Below, in pieces: positions 8,464-19,663 of a DNA stretch of 64,000 nucleotides (the stretch's first letter is position 1; each line of letters begins with the position of its first letter). The notes beneath the pieces are model-generated. The model ran no database searches and was not told where the DNA came from. It worked only from the letters and a program-made list of their open reading frames with translations. Where the stretch lies: NCBI RefSeq assembly GCF_001422445.1, contig NZ_LMNA01000030.1:724946-788945 (forward strand), written 5' to 3'. This stretch comes from Pseudorhodoferax sp. Leaf274. GTDB taxonomy: Bacteria > Pseudomonadota > Gammaproteobacteria > Burkholderiales > Burkholderiaceae_C. The translations under genes and the position numbers were made by a program.

Positions 8464-9402
8464 GTGCAGTACCTGTCGCGCTGGGTCCTCCAGCTGATCG
8501 TGACGGTGGTCGGCGTGGTCACCGTCACCTTCTTCCTGATGCGCGCGATTCCGGGCGACCCGGCGCTGTACATGCTCGGCGACTACGCCACCGCCGATGC
8601 GGTGGCCAGCCTGCGCGCCAAGCTGGGCCTGGACCTGCCGGTGGCCGAGCAGTACCTGCGCTTCATGGGGCGCGCGCTGAGCGGCGACCTGGGCGCATCC
8701 GTGGTCACCGGCCAGAGCGCGCTCAAGGAAGTCATGGACAGCGTGCCCTGGTCCATCGCGCTGACGGGCTGGGGCATGGCGATCGCGGTGGCGCTCGGCG
8801 TGCCGCTGGGCGTGGTGTCGGCCAGCAGGCAAGGCACCTGGGTCGACACCACGGTGATGGTGGTGGCACTGGGCGGCATCTCCTTCCCGGTGTTCTGGAT
8901 CGGGCTGGTGGCCATCCTCGGGCTGTCGCACTGGGCCGGGCTGTTCCCCACGCTGGGCGCCTCCAGCGGCGGCGGCTTCTGGACGGCCATGCACCACCTG
9001 GCCCTGCCGGCGCTGGTGCTGGGCGTCTCCGTCGCGGCCTACATCGCCCGGCTCACGCGTTCGGCCATGCTGGAAGTGCTGGGCCAGGACTACATCCGCG
9101 TGGCGCGCGCGCTGGGCGTGCCGAAGCGGCGCGTGCTCTACCGGCTGGCGCTGCGCAACGCGGCCGTGCCCATCCTGGCGGTGATCAGCGTGACCTTCGC
9201 CTGGTCGCTGGGCAACGCCATCCTGGTCGAGATGGTGTTCAGCCGGCCCGGCCTGGGCTCCACCATCATGAAGGCCGTGCTGGCACGCGACTACCAGCTC
9301 GTGCAGGCCGGCCTGCTGGTGCTGGCCGCAGCCGTGGTGCTGGTGAACGCCACCTGCGACCTCCTTTACGTGGCCATCGATCCGCGCCTGAAGTCACGAT
9401 GA
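8464..9402 (+). CDS. ABC importer permease, DppB type
   Basis: A 312-residue inner-membrane permease with an N-terminal helix, a periplasmic segment containing DLPVAEQYLRF, and five further helices. The EAA-loop region (DYIRVARALGVPKRRVLYRLALRNA) is the contact site for the ATPase. The start is GTG, three bases after the binding-protein stop. It overlaps the DppC-type permease by ATGA and forms a heterodimer with it. Confidence 0.92.
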   Translation: MQYLSRWVLQLIVTVVGVVTVTFFLMRAIPGDPALYMLGDYATADAVASLRAKLGLDLPVAEQYLRFMGRALSGDLGASVVTGQSALKEVMDSVPWSIALTGWGMAIAVALGVPLGVVSASRQGTWVDTTVMVVALGGISFPVFWIGLVAILGLSHWAGLFPTLGASSGGGFWTAMHHLALPALVLGVSVAAYIARLTRSAMLEVLGQDYIRVARALGVPKRRVLYRLALRNAAVPILAVISVTFAWSLGNAILVEMVFSRPGLGSTIMKAVLARDYQLVQAGLLVLAAAVVLVNATCDLLYVAIDPRLKSR

Positions 9403-10331
9403 AACAAGACACTCTGCTCCCCCCGGGCGGCGCGCACGCGCAGGCCGCCGCGCCGCTGGAAACGCCGACCCTGGCACGCCGGCCGCCGCGCTGGAAGACC
9501 ATGCTGTCGCATCCGGGCCTGGCGATCGGCGCGGCCATCATCGCGGCGATGTTCGTCGTCGCGCTGGGCGCGCCCTGGCTGGCACCGCATTCGCCGACGG
9601 CGACCGACCTGATGGCCACGCTGGCACCGCCCTCGCTGGCCTACCCGCTGGGCACCGACCAGTTCGGCCGCTGCATCCTGTCGCGCCTGATCTGGGGCTC
9701 GCGGGTGTCGCTGCAGGTGGCGATGTCGGTGGTGCTGCTGTCGCTGTCGATCGGCACGCTGGTCGGCGCCATCGCCGGCTACGCGGGCGGCTGGGTGGAA
9801 CGCGTATTCACCACGCTGACCGACGTGCTGCTGGCCTTCCCGGGCTTTTTGCTGGCGCTGGCCATCGTCGCGGCGCGCGGCTCCTCGCTGGAATCCATCA
9901 TCATCGCCGTGTCGGTGGCCTACATCCCGCGCGTGGCGGTGGTCATGCGCTCGGTGGTGCTGACCATCAAGCCGCGGCCCTTCGTCGAGGCATCGCACGC
10001 GATCGGCATGTCGCACCTGCGCATCCTGTTCAAGCACATCGTGCCGAACGCGATGCCGCCGGTGATCGTGGTGGCCACCGTCAGCGCGGCCACGGCGATC
10101 CTGGCCGAGGCCGGGCTGAGCTACCTGGGGCTGGGCGTGCAACCGCCCACGCCGACCTGGGGCAACATCATTTCCGACGGGCAGGGCCTGATCGCGGACC
10201 ACCCGCTGATCTCGCTGTCGGCCGGGCTGTGCATCGCCGTCACCGTGGTGGCGTTCAACCTGATGGGCGACGGCCTGCGCGACACGCTGGACCCGCAGAT
10301 GCGCAAACAGACCGGGGCCTCGCTGCTATGA
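9399..10331 (+). CDS. ABC importer permease, DppC type
   Basis: A 310-residue permease with the N-terminal OppC-type region (first helix GLAIGAAIIAAMFVVALGAP), the LGTDQFGRCILSRLIWGSR motif characteristic of DppC/OppC, and an EAA loop around FVEASHAIGMSHLRILFKHIVPN. The start ATG overlaps the DppB stop by four bases, and its own stop overlaps the next ATPase gene, so translation is tightly coupled. Confidence 0.92.
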   Translation: MKQDTLLPPGGAHAQAAAPLETPTLARRPPRWKTMLSHPGLAIGAAIIAAMFVVALGAPWLAPHSPTATDLMATLAPPSLAYPLGTDQFGRCILSRLIWGSRVSLQVAMSVVLLSLSIGTLVGAIAGYAGGWVERVFTTLTDVLLAFPGFLLALAIVAARGSSLESIIIAVSVAYIPRVAVVMRSVVLTIKPRPFVEASHAIGMSHLRILFKHIVPNAMPPVIVVATVSAATAILAEAGLSYLGLGVQPPTPTWGNIISDGQGLIADHPLISLSAGLCIAVTVVAFNLMGDGLRDTLDPQMRKQTGASLL

Positions 10332-11365
10332 ACCAGGTGACCCCCCTTCCTGCCGCGGCCGATGGCGCCTACGCGCTGGACATCCGCAACCTGCGCACCA
10401 CCTTTCCGGGCGCGTACGGCCGCGCGGCCATCGTCGACGACGTGTCCCTGCGCCTGCACCCCGGCGAGATGCTGGCCGTGGTGGGCGAATCGGGCTCGGG
10501 CAAGAGCATGAGCTTCATGTCGGCCCTGGGCCTGGTGGCGCCGCCCGGCCGGGTGGAATCGGGCCAGGTGCTGGTCAACGGCACGGACCTGCTCAAGCTG
10601 TCGCCGCAGGCGCTGCGCCTGCAGCGCGGCAAGGCCATCTCGATGATCTTCCAGGACCCGCTGAGCGGGCTCAACCCTGTGTTCACCGTCGGCCAGCAGA
10701 TCGTCGAGGTGCTGCAGGCGCACCTGCCGCTCGGCGCCGCGCAGGCCAAGGCCCGCGCCATCGGGCTGCTGGAGAAGGTGCAGATCCCGGATGCCGCGCG
10801 CCGCTTCGACCACTACCCGCACCAGTTCTCCGGCGGCATGCGACAGCGTGTGCTGACGGCGATGGCGATCGCGCTCGACCCCCAGGTGCTGATCGCCGAC
10901 GAGCCCACCACCGCGCTGGACGTGACGGTGCAGGCGCAGGTGCTGGACCTGATCGACGGCCTGCGCCGCGACACCGGCATGGCGGTGGTGCTGATCACGC
11001 ACGACCTGGGCATCGTGGCGCGCCATGCGGACCGCATGGCCGTGATGTACGCCGGCCGCTTGGTGGAGCAGGGCACGGTGCCCGAGGTGTTCGCCAGGCC
11101 GAGCCACCCCTACACCGTCTCGCTGCTGCGCAGCGTGCCCAACCTGGACGAGCCAGCCGGCCAGGAATTGATGTCCATCAGCGGCACGCCGCCGCTGCCC
11201 GGCAGCGTGCGCCAGGGCTGCGCGTTCGAGGCCCGGTGCTACCTGGGCAAGGGCCGCGAGGCCTGCCGGTCTGCCCGGCCGGCGCTGCAGGCCGTCGACG
11301 GCGGCGAACACCTCAGCGCCTGCCATTTCTCGGAAACAGTCACCCTGGAGGCGCGCGCAGCATGA
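10328..11365 (+). CDS. ABC importer ATPase, DppD type
   Basis: A 345-residue ATPase with Walker A GESGSGKS, signature FSGGMRQRV and Walker [13 protein letters not shown]. The C-terminal oligopeptide-transporter domain contains several Cys ([16 protein letters not shown]), as in DppD-type subunits that carry an Fe-S or Cys cluster. It pairs with the next ATPase to energise uptake. Confidence 0.92.
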   Translation: MNQVTPLPAAADGAYALDIRNLRTTFPGAYGRAAIVDDVSLRLHPGEMLAVVGESGSGKSMSFMSALGLVAPPGRVESGQVLVNGTDLLKLSPQALRLQRGKAISMIFQDPLSGLNPVFTVGQQIVEVLQAHLPLGAAQAKARAIGLLEKVQIPDAARRFDHYPHQFSGGMRQRVLTAMAIALDPQVLIADEPTTALDVTVQAQVLDLIDGLRRDTGMAVVLITHDLGIVARHADRMAVMYAGRLVEQGTVPEVFARPSHPYTVSLLRSVPNLDEPAGQELMSISGTPPLPGSVRQGCAFEARCYLGKGREACRSARPALQAVDGGEHLSACHFSETVTLEARAA

Positions 11366-12468
11366 CGGCACCCGATCCGGCAGCCGCCCCGCTGCTGCAG
11401 GTCACCGACCTGGCCAAGACCTTCGGCGCCACCGGCGCGCTGCTCAGCAAGGGCGTGCAGGTGCGCGCGGTGGACGGTGTCTCGTTCTCCATCCGCGCCG
11501 GCGAAACGCTGGGCCTGGTCGGCGAGACCGGCAGCGGCAAGAGCACGCTGGGCCGCCTGGTGCTCAAGCTGATCGAGCCCAGCGCGGGCCGCATCGTGTT
11601 CGACGGGGCCGACGTGACGGCGCTGCAGGGCGCAGCGGCCCGGCAGTTGCGCGGGCGCATGCAGATGGTGTTCCAGGACCCCTACGGCTCGCTGAACCCG
11701 CGCATGACGGTGGGCGAACTGGTGCGCGAACCCATGGTCGTGCACGGCTACGGTGGCGACCTCATGCGCACGCGGCTGGAATCGACGCTGCGCGAGGTGG
11801 GCATCGATCCGCGCATGGCGGCGCGCTACCCGCACGAGTTCTCCGGCGGCCAGCGCCAGCGCATCGCGATCGCGCGCGCGCTGGTGCTGGACCCCAAACT
11901 GCTGATCCTGGACGAGCCGGTGTCTGCGCTGGACGTGTCGATCCAGGCCCAGATCCTGAACCTGCTGCAGGGCATCCAGCGCCGCACCGGCATCGCCTAC
12001 CTGTTCATCGCGCACGACCTGGCGGTGGTGCGGCACATCAGCCACCGCGTGGCCGTGATGTACCTGGGCAAGATCGTCGAGAGCGCGCCGCGCGACCAGC
12101 TCTACAGCGCGCCCCACCATCCCTATACCAAGGCCCTGCTGTCGGCCGTGCCGGTGCCCGACCCGGTGCTGGAGCGCGGCAAGACGCGCATCGCGCTGCA
12201 TGGCGAGATCGGCTCGGCCGCCTCCATGCCCGACGGCTGCCGCTTCCACCCGCGCTGCTTCCGCGCCCGCCAGGCCGGTGCGGAGCCTGGCACGCAGGCC
12301 GCATCGTGGCGTGGCCTGGCCATGCCGACGGCCTGCCTGCAGCAGCTGCCGCCGTTCGAAACCGTGGGCGCCGGGCACCAGGCCGCCTGCCACTTCGCCC
12401 GGCTGGAAGACCGCTTCGCGGCACCCCACGCCGTGCAGCAGCCGCCGGCCCTGGCCGGCGCCGCCTGA
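11362..12468 (+). CDS. ABC importer ATPase, DppF type
   Basis: A 368-residue ATPase with Walker A GETGSGKST, Q-loop FQDPYGSLNPRM, signature FSGGQRQRI and Walker B LLILDEPVSALD. The C-terminal domain has GCRFHPRCFRARQAG but lacks the usual full Cys series; its last 60 residues are unusually long and less conserved. It is the last transporter gene, 27 bp before the isochorismatase-fold hydrolase. Confidence 0.9.
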   Translation: MTAPDPAAAPLLQVTDLAKTFGATGALLSKGVQVRAVDGVSFSIRAGETLGLVGETGSGKSTLGRLVLKLIEPSAGRIVFDGADVTALQGAAARQLRGRMQMVFQDPYGSLNPRMTVGELVREPMVVHGYGGDLMRTRLESTLREVGIDPRMAARYPHEFSGGQRQRIAIARALVLDPKLLILDEPVSALDVSIQAQILNLLQGIQRRTGIAYLFIAHDLAVVRHISHRVAVMYLGKIVESAPRDQLYSAPHHPYTKALLSAVPVPDPVLERGKTRIALHGEIGSAASMPDGCRFHPRCFRARQAGAEPGTQAASWRGLAMPTACLQQLPPFETVGAGHQAACHFARLEDRFAAPHAVQQPPALAGAA

Positions 12469-12495
12469 GCCCTGACACTTCGAGAGGAAAACGAC

Positions 12496-13131
12496 ATGGA
12501 ATCGCGCGAGAACAACTATGCCGGCGTGTTCGCCACGCCGCTGGGCTTCGGCAAGCGGCCGGCGGTGGTGGTGATCGACTTCATCCTGGCCTACACCACC
12601 CCTGGCGAACCGCTGTTCGCGCAGGGCGTGGTCGAGGCCGTGCAGGCCAGCGTCCCGCTGCTGGCGGCCGCGCGCGCCGCGCAGGTGCCCATCATCTACA
12701 CCAAGGTGCTCTACCACCCCTCCGGCCACGATGGCGGCCTGTTCGTGCGCAAGGTGCCGGTGCTGCGCACCATGGTCGAGGGCGAGCCCATGACCGAGAT
12801 CGTGCCCGAGCTGCCGCCGCAACCCGACGACCTGGTGATCGTGAAGAACTACCCCAGCGCGTTCTTCGGCACGTCACTGGCGTCGACCCTGCATGCGCGC
12901 GGCATCGACACGCTGGTGCTGATCGGCTGCTCCACCAGCGGCTGCGTGCGCGCCACGGCGGTGGACAGCATCCAGCACGGCTACAACGTCGTGGTGCCGC
13001 GCGAATGCGTGGGCGACCGCCACGACGGCCCGCACGATGCGAACCTGTTCGACATCAACGCCAAGTACGGCGACGTGCTGGGCCGCGCCGAGGTCGAGGC
13101 CTACTTCGCGGGCCTGGACCCGCAGCGCTGA
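12496..13131 (+). CDS. isochorismatase-fold cysteine amidohydrolase (N-carbamoylsarcosine amidase-like)
   Basis: A 211-residue cysteine hydrolase. The triad is visible as Asp28 (VVIDF), Lys117 (VIVKNYPSAFFGT) and Cys150 (STSGCVRATAVDS). The TSGCVRA context is that of N-carbamoylsarcosine, maleamate and biuret-type amidases rather than true isochorismatase. A GAGAGGAAAACGAC ribosome site precedes the ATG. As the last gene of the amidase-ABC operon it probably performs a second deamidation or decarbamoylation of the imported compound. The substrate is not determinable from sequence. Confidence 0.85.
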   Translation: MESRENNYAGVFATPLGFGKRPAVVVIDFILAYTTPGEPLFAQGVVEAVQASVPLLAAARAAQVPIIYTKVLYHPSGHDGGLFVRKVPVLRTMVEGEPMTEIVPELPPQPDDLVIVKNYPSAFFGTSLASTLHARGIDTLVLIGCSTSGCVRATAVDSIQHGYNVVVPRECVGDRHDGPHDANLFDINAKYGDVLGRAEVEAYFAGLDPQR

Positions 13132-13157
13132 AGCGCCTGCGCGGCCCCCGACAACAG

Positions 13158-13182
13158 AAAAACCCGCCGAGGCGGGTTTTTT
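13158..13182. terminator. bidirectional rho-independent terminator
   Basis: An A-rich run, CCCGC stem, CGAG loop, GCGGG stem and a run of six T. The symmetry serves both the rightward amidohydrolase operon and the leftward acnB operon that converge here. Confidence 0.9.
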
Positions 13183-13219
13183 CTTTGGGGGAGCGGCGGC
13201 GCCGATGCCGCCGCGGCGA

Positions 13220-15811
13220 TCAGGCCGTGGCCTTGTCGGCCACGTCCGTGTAGTCGTCGATCTTGTCGAAGTTCAGGTACTGGTAGATCTGGCTGCTGGC
13301 CGCGGTCAGCACGCCCATGTCGGCCATGTACTCTTCCTTGGTCGGGATGCGGCCCAGCTTGGAGCAGATCGAGGCCAGCTCGGCAGAACCCAGGTAGACG
13401 TTGGTGTTCTTGCCCAGCCGGTTCGGGAAGTTGCGGGTGCTGGTGGACATCACCGTCGCGCCTTCGCGCACCTGCGCCTGGTTGCCCATGCACAGCGAGC
13501 AGCCCGGCATCTCGGTGCGCGCACCGGCATTGCCGAACACGCCGTAATGGCCTTCCTCGGTCAACTGCTGCGCGTCCATCTTGGTCGGCGGTGCGATCCA
13601 CAGCTTGACCGGGATGTCGCGCTTGCCTTCGAGCAGCTTGGAAGCCGCGCGGAAGTGGCCGATGTTGGTCATGCACGAGCCGATGAAGACTTCGTCGATC
13701 TTGGCGCCTGCCACGTCGGACAGCGTCTTCACGTCGTCCGGGTCGTTCGGGCAGGCCACGATGGGTTCGTGGATGTCCGCGAGGTCGATCTCGATGACGG
13801 CGGCGTATTCGGCGTCAGCATCGCCCTTGAGCAGTTGCTGGTCCTTGAGCCAGGCTTCCTGCGCGGCGATGCGGCGCTGCAGCGTGCGCGCGTCGGCATA
13901 GCCCTCGGCGATCATCCACTTCATCAGCGTGATGTTGCTGTTGATGTACTCGGCGATGGGCTCCTTGTTCAGGTGCACCGTGCAGCCGGCGGCGGAGCGC
14001 TCGGCGGACGCGTCCGACAGCTCGAAGGCTTGCTCGACCTTCAGGTCCGGCAGGCCTTCGATCTCGAGGATGCGGCCCGAGAAGATGTTCTTCTTGCCCT
14101 TCTTCTCGACCGTCAGCAGGCCCGCCTTGATCGCGTACAGCGGGATCGCATTGACCAGGTCGCGCAGCGTCACGCCGGGCTGCATCTTGCCCTTGAACTT
14201 CACGAGCACGGACTCGGGCATGTCCAGCGGCATCACGCCCGTGGCGGCCGCGAAGGCCACCAGGCCGGAACCGGCCGGGAAGCTGATGCCGATCGGGAAA
14301 CGCGTGTGCGAGTCGCCGCCGGTGCCCACGGTGTCGGGCGTCAGCAGGCGGTTCAGCCAGCTGTGGATCACGCCGTCGCCCGGGCGCAGCGAGATGCCGC
14401 CGCGCGTGCTGATGAAGTCGGGCAGCTCGTGGTGCATCTTCACGTCCACCTTCTTCGGGTAGGCGGCCGTGTGGCAGAACGATTGCATGACGAGGTCGGC
14501 CGAGAAGCCCAGGCAGGCCAGGTCCTTGAGCTCGTCGCGCGTCATCGGGCCGGTGGTGTCCTGCGAGCCGACCGAGGTCATCTTGGGCTCGCAGTACGTG
14601 CCGGGACGCACGCCCTGGCCTTCCGGCAGGCCGCAGGCGCGGCCCACCATCTTCTGGGCCAGCGAGAAACCCTTGCCGCTGTCCACGGGGGCCTGCGGCA
14701 GGCGGAACAGGGTGGATGCAGGCAGGCCCAGGGCCTCGCGCGCCTTGGTCGTCAGGCCGCGGCCGACGATCAGCGGAATGCGGCCGCCGGCACGCACTTC
14801 GTCGAACAGCACGTCGCTCTTGACCTTGAACTCGGCGATGACCTGGCCATCCTTGAGCGCCTTGCCGTCGTAGGGGCGCAGCTCGATGGTGTCGCCCATG
14901 TTCATCTGGTCGACGTTCAGCTCGATCGGCAGCGAGCCGGCGTCTTCCATGGTGTTGTAGAAGATCGGCGCGATCTTGGTGCCCAGGCAGATGCCGCCGA
15001 ACTTCTTGTTCGGGATGAAGGGGATGTCTTCGCCGGTGAACCACAGCACGGAGTTGGTGGCCGACTTGCGCGAGGAACCGGTGCCCACCACGTCGCCGAC
15101 ATACGCCACGGGCAGGCCGCGCTTGACCAGGTCCTCGATGTACTTGATCGGGCCGCGCTTGCCGTCTTCCTCGGGCACGAAGGCGGCGCCGTCGCGCTTG
15201 TTCTTGAGCATGGCCAACGCGTGCATCGGGATGTCCGGGCGCGTGGTGGCGTCGGGCGCGGGCGACAGGTCGTCGGTGTTGGTTTCGCCTGGCACCTTGA
15301 ACACCGTGAAGGTGATGCTCTGCGGCACCTCGGGGCGGCTCGTGAACCACTCGGCGTCGGCCCAGCTCTGCAGCACGGCCTTGGCGTTGGCATTGCCGGC
15401 ATCGGCCAGTTCCTTGACGTCGTGGAATTGGTCGAACATCAGCAGCGTCTTCTTCAGGCCTTCGGCCGCCACGGTGCCGACTTCGGCATCCTTGAGCAGA
15501 TCGACCATGGGGCCGATGTTGTAGCCGCCCAGCATGGTGCCCAGCAGTTCGGTGGCCTTGGCGCGCGAGATCAGCGGGCTCTTCTCGGTGCCGTGCGCCA
15601 CGGCGGCCAAATAGCTGGCCTTGACCTTGGCGGCATCGTCCACACCAGCCGGCACGCGGTGGGTGATCAGGTTCAGCAGGAACGCTTCCTCGCCCGCCGG
15701 CGGCGCCTTCAGCAGCTCGATGAGCTCGGCCGTCTGTTTCGCCGACAAGGGCAGCGGCGGGATGCCGAGCGCGGCGCGCTCGGCAACATGGTCACGGTAG
15801 GCTTGCAACAT
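13220..15811 (-). CDS. acnB: aconitate hydratase B
   Basis: An 863-residue AcnB, which interconverts citrate and isocitrate (and 2-methylaconitate/2-methylisocitrate) in the cytoplasm. The domain order is the B type: N-terminal HEAT-like domain, then swivel domain, then the Fe-S catalytic domains. Cluster ligands appear in [10 protein letters not shown] and [12 protein letters not shown]. The start [16 protein letters not shown] is the conserved AcnB N-terminus. It is the last gene of a leftward TCA operon headed by mdh, and it ends at the shared terminator. Confidence 0.97.
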   Translation of the reverse strand: MLQAYRDHVAERAALGIPPLPLSAKQTAELIELLKAPPAGEEAFLLNLITHRVPAGVDDAAKVKASYLAAVAHGTEKSPLISRAKATELLGTMLGGYNIGPMVDLLKDAEVGTVAAEGLKKTLLMFDQFHDVKELADAGNANAKAVLQSWADAEWFTSRPEVPQSITFTVFKVPGETNTDDLSPAPDATTRPDIPMHALAMLKNKRDGAAFVPEEDGKRGPIKYIEDLVKRGLPVAYVGDVVGTGSSRKSATNSVLWFTGEDIPFIPNKKFGGICLGTKIAPIFYNTMEDAGSLPIELNVDQMNMGDTIELRPYDGKALKDGQVIAEFKVKSDVLFDEVRAGGRIPLIVGRGLTTKAREALGLPASTLFRLPQAPVDSGKGFSLAQKMVGRACGLPEGQGVRPGTYCEPKMTSVGSQDTTGPMTRDELKDLACLGFSADLVMQSFCHTAAYPKKVDVKMHHELPDFISTRGGISLRPGDGVIHSWLNRLLTPDTVGTGGDSHTRFPIGISFPAGSGLVAFAAATGVMPLDMPESVLVKFKGKMQPGVTLRDLVNAIPLYAIKAGLLTVEKKGKKNIFSGRILEIEGLPDLKVEQAFELSDASAERSAAGCTVHLNKEPIAEYINSNITLMKWMIAEGYADARTLQRRIAAQEAWLKDQQLLKGDADAEYAAVIEIDLADIHEPIVACPNDPDDVKTLSDVAGAKIDEVFIGSCMTNIGHFRAASKLLEGKRDIPVKLWIAPPTKMDAQQLTEEGHYGVFGNAGARTEMPGCSLCMGNQAQVREGATVMSTSTRNFPNRLGKNTNVYLGSAELASICSKLGRIPTKEEYMADMGVLTAASSQIYQYLNFDKIDDYTDVADKATA

Positions 15812-15859
15812 TGCGTTCTTCTCCGGTTCTGGGATGTGGGGAAAGGGGTGCGTCCGCCG

Positions 15860-16546
15860 TCAACGGTTGGCCGCGGGCTGGGCAGCAACCGCCGTGCCAG
15901 CGGGGATCTGTGCCGGCGCCGGGGCCGCGTCGAGCACGCTGGGCGGCGGCGTCAGCTTGAACTGCTCTGCCACGGCCACCTGTTGCGGGCTCTTGCATTC
16001 GTCGGCCATGCGCTGGCCGAGCTTGTGGTTCATCAGCATGGACTTGTTGGCCAGTTGCAGCCACACGGCACCGGAGTGCGCATCTTCCAGGCGGATGGCG
16101 CCGGTGGTCGTGGCGACCGGCACCAGCCGGTAGCGCGCCTTGGCGATCTGCAGGTCGAAATATCCGGGCTTTGCGGCATCGGCCGTCAGCTGCACCGTGT
16201 TGCCGAGCTCGCACGGCATGGAGCCGACGTGCACGCGTTCGGCAATCGCCAGTTCGGCAGCGCCCAGCACGGCTTCGGTGGCGGGCGCATGCGCCGCGAG
16301 TTGCTCCACGTCCAGCTTGCCTTTGGCGGGGGCCGCCTTCTTCGCCGTGGTGGTGGTCTTGGCTGGGGCGGTCTTGGCCGTGGCCGCCTTGGCGTTGGCC
16401 GCGGGCGCCTTGGCCGTTGTGGCGTTGCTCTTCGCGGCGGGCTTGGCCGTAGCGGCCTTCGCAGGCTCCTTGGCGGCGTCGTTCTGGGCCATTGCGAAAC
16501 CGGCCGAGGTGGCCAGAACCAGGGTCAACAGCGTGGACTTCATCAT
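15860..16546 (-). CDS. exported Lys/Ala/Thr-rich protein of unknown function
   Basis: A 228-residue protein with a clear signal peptide (MMKSTLLTLVLATSAGFAMA-Q). A low-complexity stretch of about 60 residues made of A, K, T and P follows, resembling a histone-H1 or cell-wall-spanning linker. A folded domain of about 110 residues then has two Cys (SMPCELG and DECKSP) that could form a disulfide. Two starts compete: the ATG at 16552 overlaps the upstream stop, but AAGGAGG sits one base from it and seven bases from the ATG at 16546, so 16546 is preferred. It lies between the CitE-like gene and acnB. The function is not recognised. Confidence 0.75.
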   Translation of the reverse strand: MMKSTLLTLVLATSAGFAMAQNDAAKEPAKAATAKPAAKSNATTAKAPAANAKAATAKTAPAKTTTTAKKAAPAKGKLDVEQLAAHAPATEAVLGAAELAIAERVHVGSMPCELGNTVQLTADAAKPGYFDLQIAKARYRLVPVATTTGAIRLEDAHSGAVWLQLANKSMLMNHKLGQRMADECKSPQQVAVAEQFKLTPPPSVLDAAPAPAQIPAGTAVAAQPAANR

Positions 16547-16548
16547 GC

Positions 16549-17577
16549 TCATGCCTCCTTGGCCGGCGCGGTCGTGGCCGGATGGTCGAGAAAATACGCT
16601 TGCATTTCGGCAGGCAGGGGCCGGCCGGTCTGGTGTGCACGCTCCAGCACCTGCCAGAAGTAGCGGTAGCTGGCACGGTCGTGCAACTGCTTTTCGAACG
16701 CGACAGGCGCCCAGTCGGCCGACACCGCCGCCTGGATCAGGCGGCCGGCGGTGTCGATCTCCTCGGCGCTGGGCGCCATGGCTTCGACGATGGGGCGGAT
16801 CTGCGCCGGGTGGATGCTCCACATGCGGGTGTAGCCGAACTCGCGCGCCGCACGGCGTGCAGCTGCGCGCATGGCCTCGTGGTCGCTGAACTCGGTGACC
16901 ACGCAATGCGAGGGCACCTTGCCGTGTGCGTGGCAGGCCGAGGCGATCTCGAGCTTGGCCCGCACCACCAGCGGATGCGTGAACTGGCCCTGGGCACTCA
17001 TGCCATCAGCCGGAATCGCGCCCGCATGGGCAGAAACGAAGTCCATGAGCCCGAAGCTGATGGACTGCACGCGTGGATGTGCCGCGATGTCGAAGGCGCG
17101 GTGCACCGCTGCGGGCGACTCCACCAAGACATGCAGGGGCAGGTCGGGGGCGCCAGCGGCGAGCAGTGCGCGTTCGGCGCGCTCGACGTCCTGCACGCTC
17201 TCGACCTTGGGCACCATGATGTGGGCCAGGCGAGCACCGGCCTGGCCGGCGATGGTGGCCATGTCGGCCTCGAACGCGGGATGGTCCACCGGGTGCACGC
17301 GCACGGCCACGCGGGCGCGCGGGTCGGCCGCCTGCGCCAGCGCGACGACCAGCGCAGCGTGGTCGGCTTCGCCGCCGACGGGCGCGCCGTCCTCGCAGTC
17401 CAGCGTCACGTCGAACACGCAGGCGCCGAACTCTTCGAGCATCTCGGCCTGCAGTGCCAGGCTCTTGCGCATGCGCAGCTCGACGCCGCTGTAGTGGTCG
17501 CACACCGGCAGCACGATCTGGCCGGCATGTGCGCCCAGCAGCACGTCGCGCGGGTGGGCAGGGTTCGGACGGTTCAT
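16549..17577 (-). CDS. HpcH/HpaI aldolase, CitE-like (malyl-CoA/citryl-CoA lyase family)
   Basis: A 342-residue TIM-barrel lyase. Metal and substrate motifs of the CitE family are present: [34 protein letters not shown] and GLMDF. No citrate lyase alpha or gamma subunit is nearby, so it is a stand-alone CitE-like protein, of which some are malyl-CoA, citramalyl-CoA or malyl-CoA thioester hydrolases. It is coupled to tam by an ATGA overlap and sits in an operon with mdh and acnB. Confidence 0.85.
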   Translation of the reverse strand: MNRPNPAHPRDVLLGAHAGQIVLPVCDHYSGVELRMRKSLALQAEMLEEFGACVFDVTLDCEDGAPVGGEADHAALVVALAQAADPRARVAVRVHPVDHPAFEADMATIAGQAGARLAHIMVPKVESVQDVERAERALLAAGAPDLPLHVLVESPAAVHRAFDIAAHPRVQSISFGLMDFVSAHAGAIPADGMSAQGQFTHPLVVRAKLEIASACHAHGKVPSHCVVTEFSDHEAMRAAARRAAREFGYTRMWSIHPAQIRPIVEAMAPSAEEIDTAGRLIQAAVSADWAPVAFEKQLHDRASYRYFWQVLERAHQTGRPLPAEMQAYFLDHPATTAPAKEA

Positions 17578-18380
17578 GGCGCGGAGTCTTGGGCCTTGCG
17601 GGCCACGAGAAAGAAGCGCGGGAACGCCAGCAGGCGCTGGCCATCGGCGCGCGGCGGATAGGCTGCGTCGATGCGCCGCCCATACTCCGCCAGGAAGCCT
17701 GCCCGCTGGGCGTCGGACAGGGGATCGACAAAAGGCCGCAGCCCGGTGCTGCTCAGCCATTGGACGATGGCGCCGGCATCGGCCATGCGGTGCTGGTAGA
17801 TGGTGTGCCAGACATCGACCTCGGCGGCCAGCGGCGCCAGCACGTCGTAGTAGCGCGCGATGCCCAGCAGCGGCGTGCGCAGCCGCTCTGCATCGCCGAT
17901 CTGCGCGGCCCAAGCGGGATCGCGTGCGACCTCGCGCATCAGGCGGTGCGACGGCTCCTGCCAGTTGTCGGGCATCTGCACGGCCAGCACGCCGCCGGGC
18001 GCCAACAGGCCGAACAGGCGCGGCAGCAGCTCGGCGTGGTCGGGCACCCACTGCAGCGAGGCATTGGCGAACAGCAGGTCGGGCGCCTCGCCTGGTGCGG
18101 GCGACCAGTCGGCGATGTCGGATTCGACGAATTCGGCGCCGGGCAGCCGCTCGCGCGCGCTGGCCAGCATGGACGCGGAGTTGTCGACACCGACAACGCG
18201 CGCCTGCGGGAACCGCTTGACCAGCAATTCGGTGGAGTTGCCCGGGCCGCAGCCCAGGTCCACCGCGAAGATCGCGCGCGCGCTCCCGCCCACCAGGGGC
18301 ACGCGGGCCAGCAACTCGGCCGCCGGACGCGTACGCTCATCCTCGAAGCGCCGGTACAGCGCAGGGTTCCAGTCGGCCAT
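17574..18380 (-). CDS. tam: trans-aconitate 2-methyltransferase
   Basis: A 268-residue SAM-dependent methyltransferase starting [20 protein letters not shown], the characteristic Tam N-terminus. SAM-binding [14 protein letters not shown] and [12 protein letters not shown] are present. Tam methylates trans-aconitate, the spontaneous and inhibitory isomer of the aconitase intermediate. Its place in one operon with acnB and mdh supports this detoxifying role. The reading frame is open beyond the chosen start, but the ATG at 18380 fits the family length. Confidence 0.92.
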   Translation of the reverse strand: MADWNPALYRRFEDERTRPAAELLARVPLVGGSARAIFAVDLGCGPGNSTELLVKRFPQARVVGVDNSASMLASARERLPGAEFVESDIADWSPAPGEAPDLLFANASLQWVPDHAELLPRLFGLLAPGGVLAVQMPDNWQEPSHRLMREVARDPAWAAQIGDAERLRTPLLGIARYYDVLAPLAAEVDVWHTIYQHRMADAGAIVQWLSSTGLRPFVDPLSDAQRAGFLAEYGRRIDAAYPPRADGQRLLAFPRFFLVARKAQDSAP

Positions 18381-18403
18381 GGGTGCGCGCGAGCGTCCGT
18401 GGA

Positions 18404-19390
<987 letters not shown>

Positions 19391-19510
19391 GAGGAAGGCT
19401 CCGGAAAGGAAGGAGGGAGGAACACCCCCGCCCAGGCGACGGAACAGTGAGCGCACAGGCCCGGGGGACAGCCCTAGAGTTTACCCGTGTTCCATGAAAG
19501 CGGTCAATTT

Positions 19511-19536
19511 GTCTTATGTCTTATATAAGATAAGAT
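19511..19536. promoter_or_regulatory. palindromic operator between mdh and gntR
   Basis: TCTTATATAAGA at 19519-19530 is a perfect 12-bp palindrome in GC-rich DNA. It is flanked by a direct copy of GTCTTAT on the left (19511-19517) and AAGAT on the right. AT-rich TAT-centred palindromes are typical targets of GntR-family regulators, and one is encoded just downstream. It probably controls both the mdh operon and the regulator, and possibly sdh. Confidence 0.6.
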
Positions 19537-19663
19537 TGCCCGTCCCTCAGCACCCCTGCGGGGCACCGTGTGCGCGGGCATGGAAGGTTGGCGGAACGCC
19601 GGCCGTCCGCGCGTCTTCCAACCCTGCCGGGCGTTCCGACTCCCGGCACCATGCCCAAGTTCC

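Noticed and set aside
5017-8997. Leftward open frame of about 1300 codons across the amidase and ABC genes
   Set aside because: Antisense to well-supported genes, with low-complexity Arg/Gly/His-rich translation and no motif; a GC artefact.
13037-16663. Very long rightward open frame (over 1200 codons) opposite acnB
   Set aside because: It is antisense to acnB and the exported protein gene, and its translation is rich in His/Arg/Gly/Ala without any family motif. It is a shadow frame produced by the high GC at third codon positions.
16549-17577. The CitE-like gene as part of a citrate lyase operon
   Set aside because: No CitD, CitF, CitC or CitG homologue is nearby; the neighbours are mdh, tam and acnB, so a stand-alone CitE-like function is more likely.
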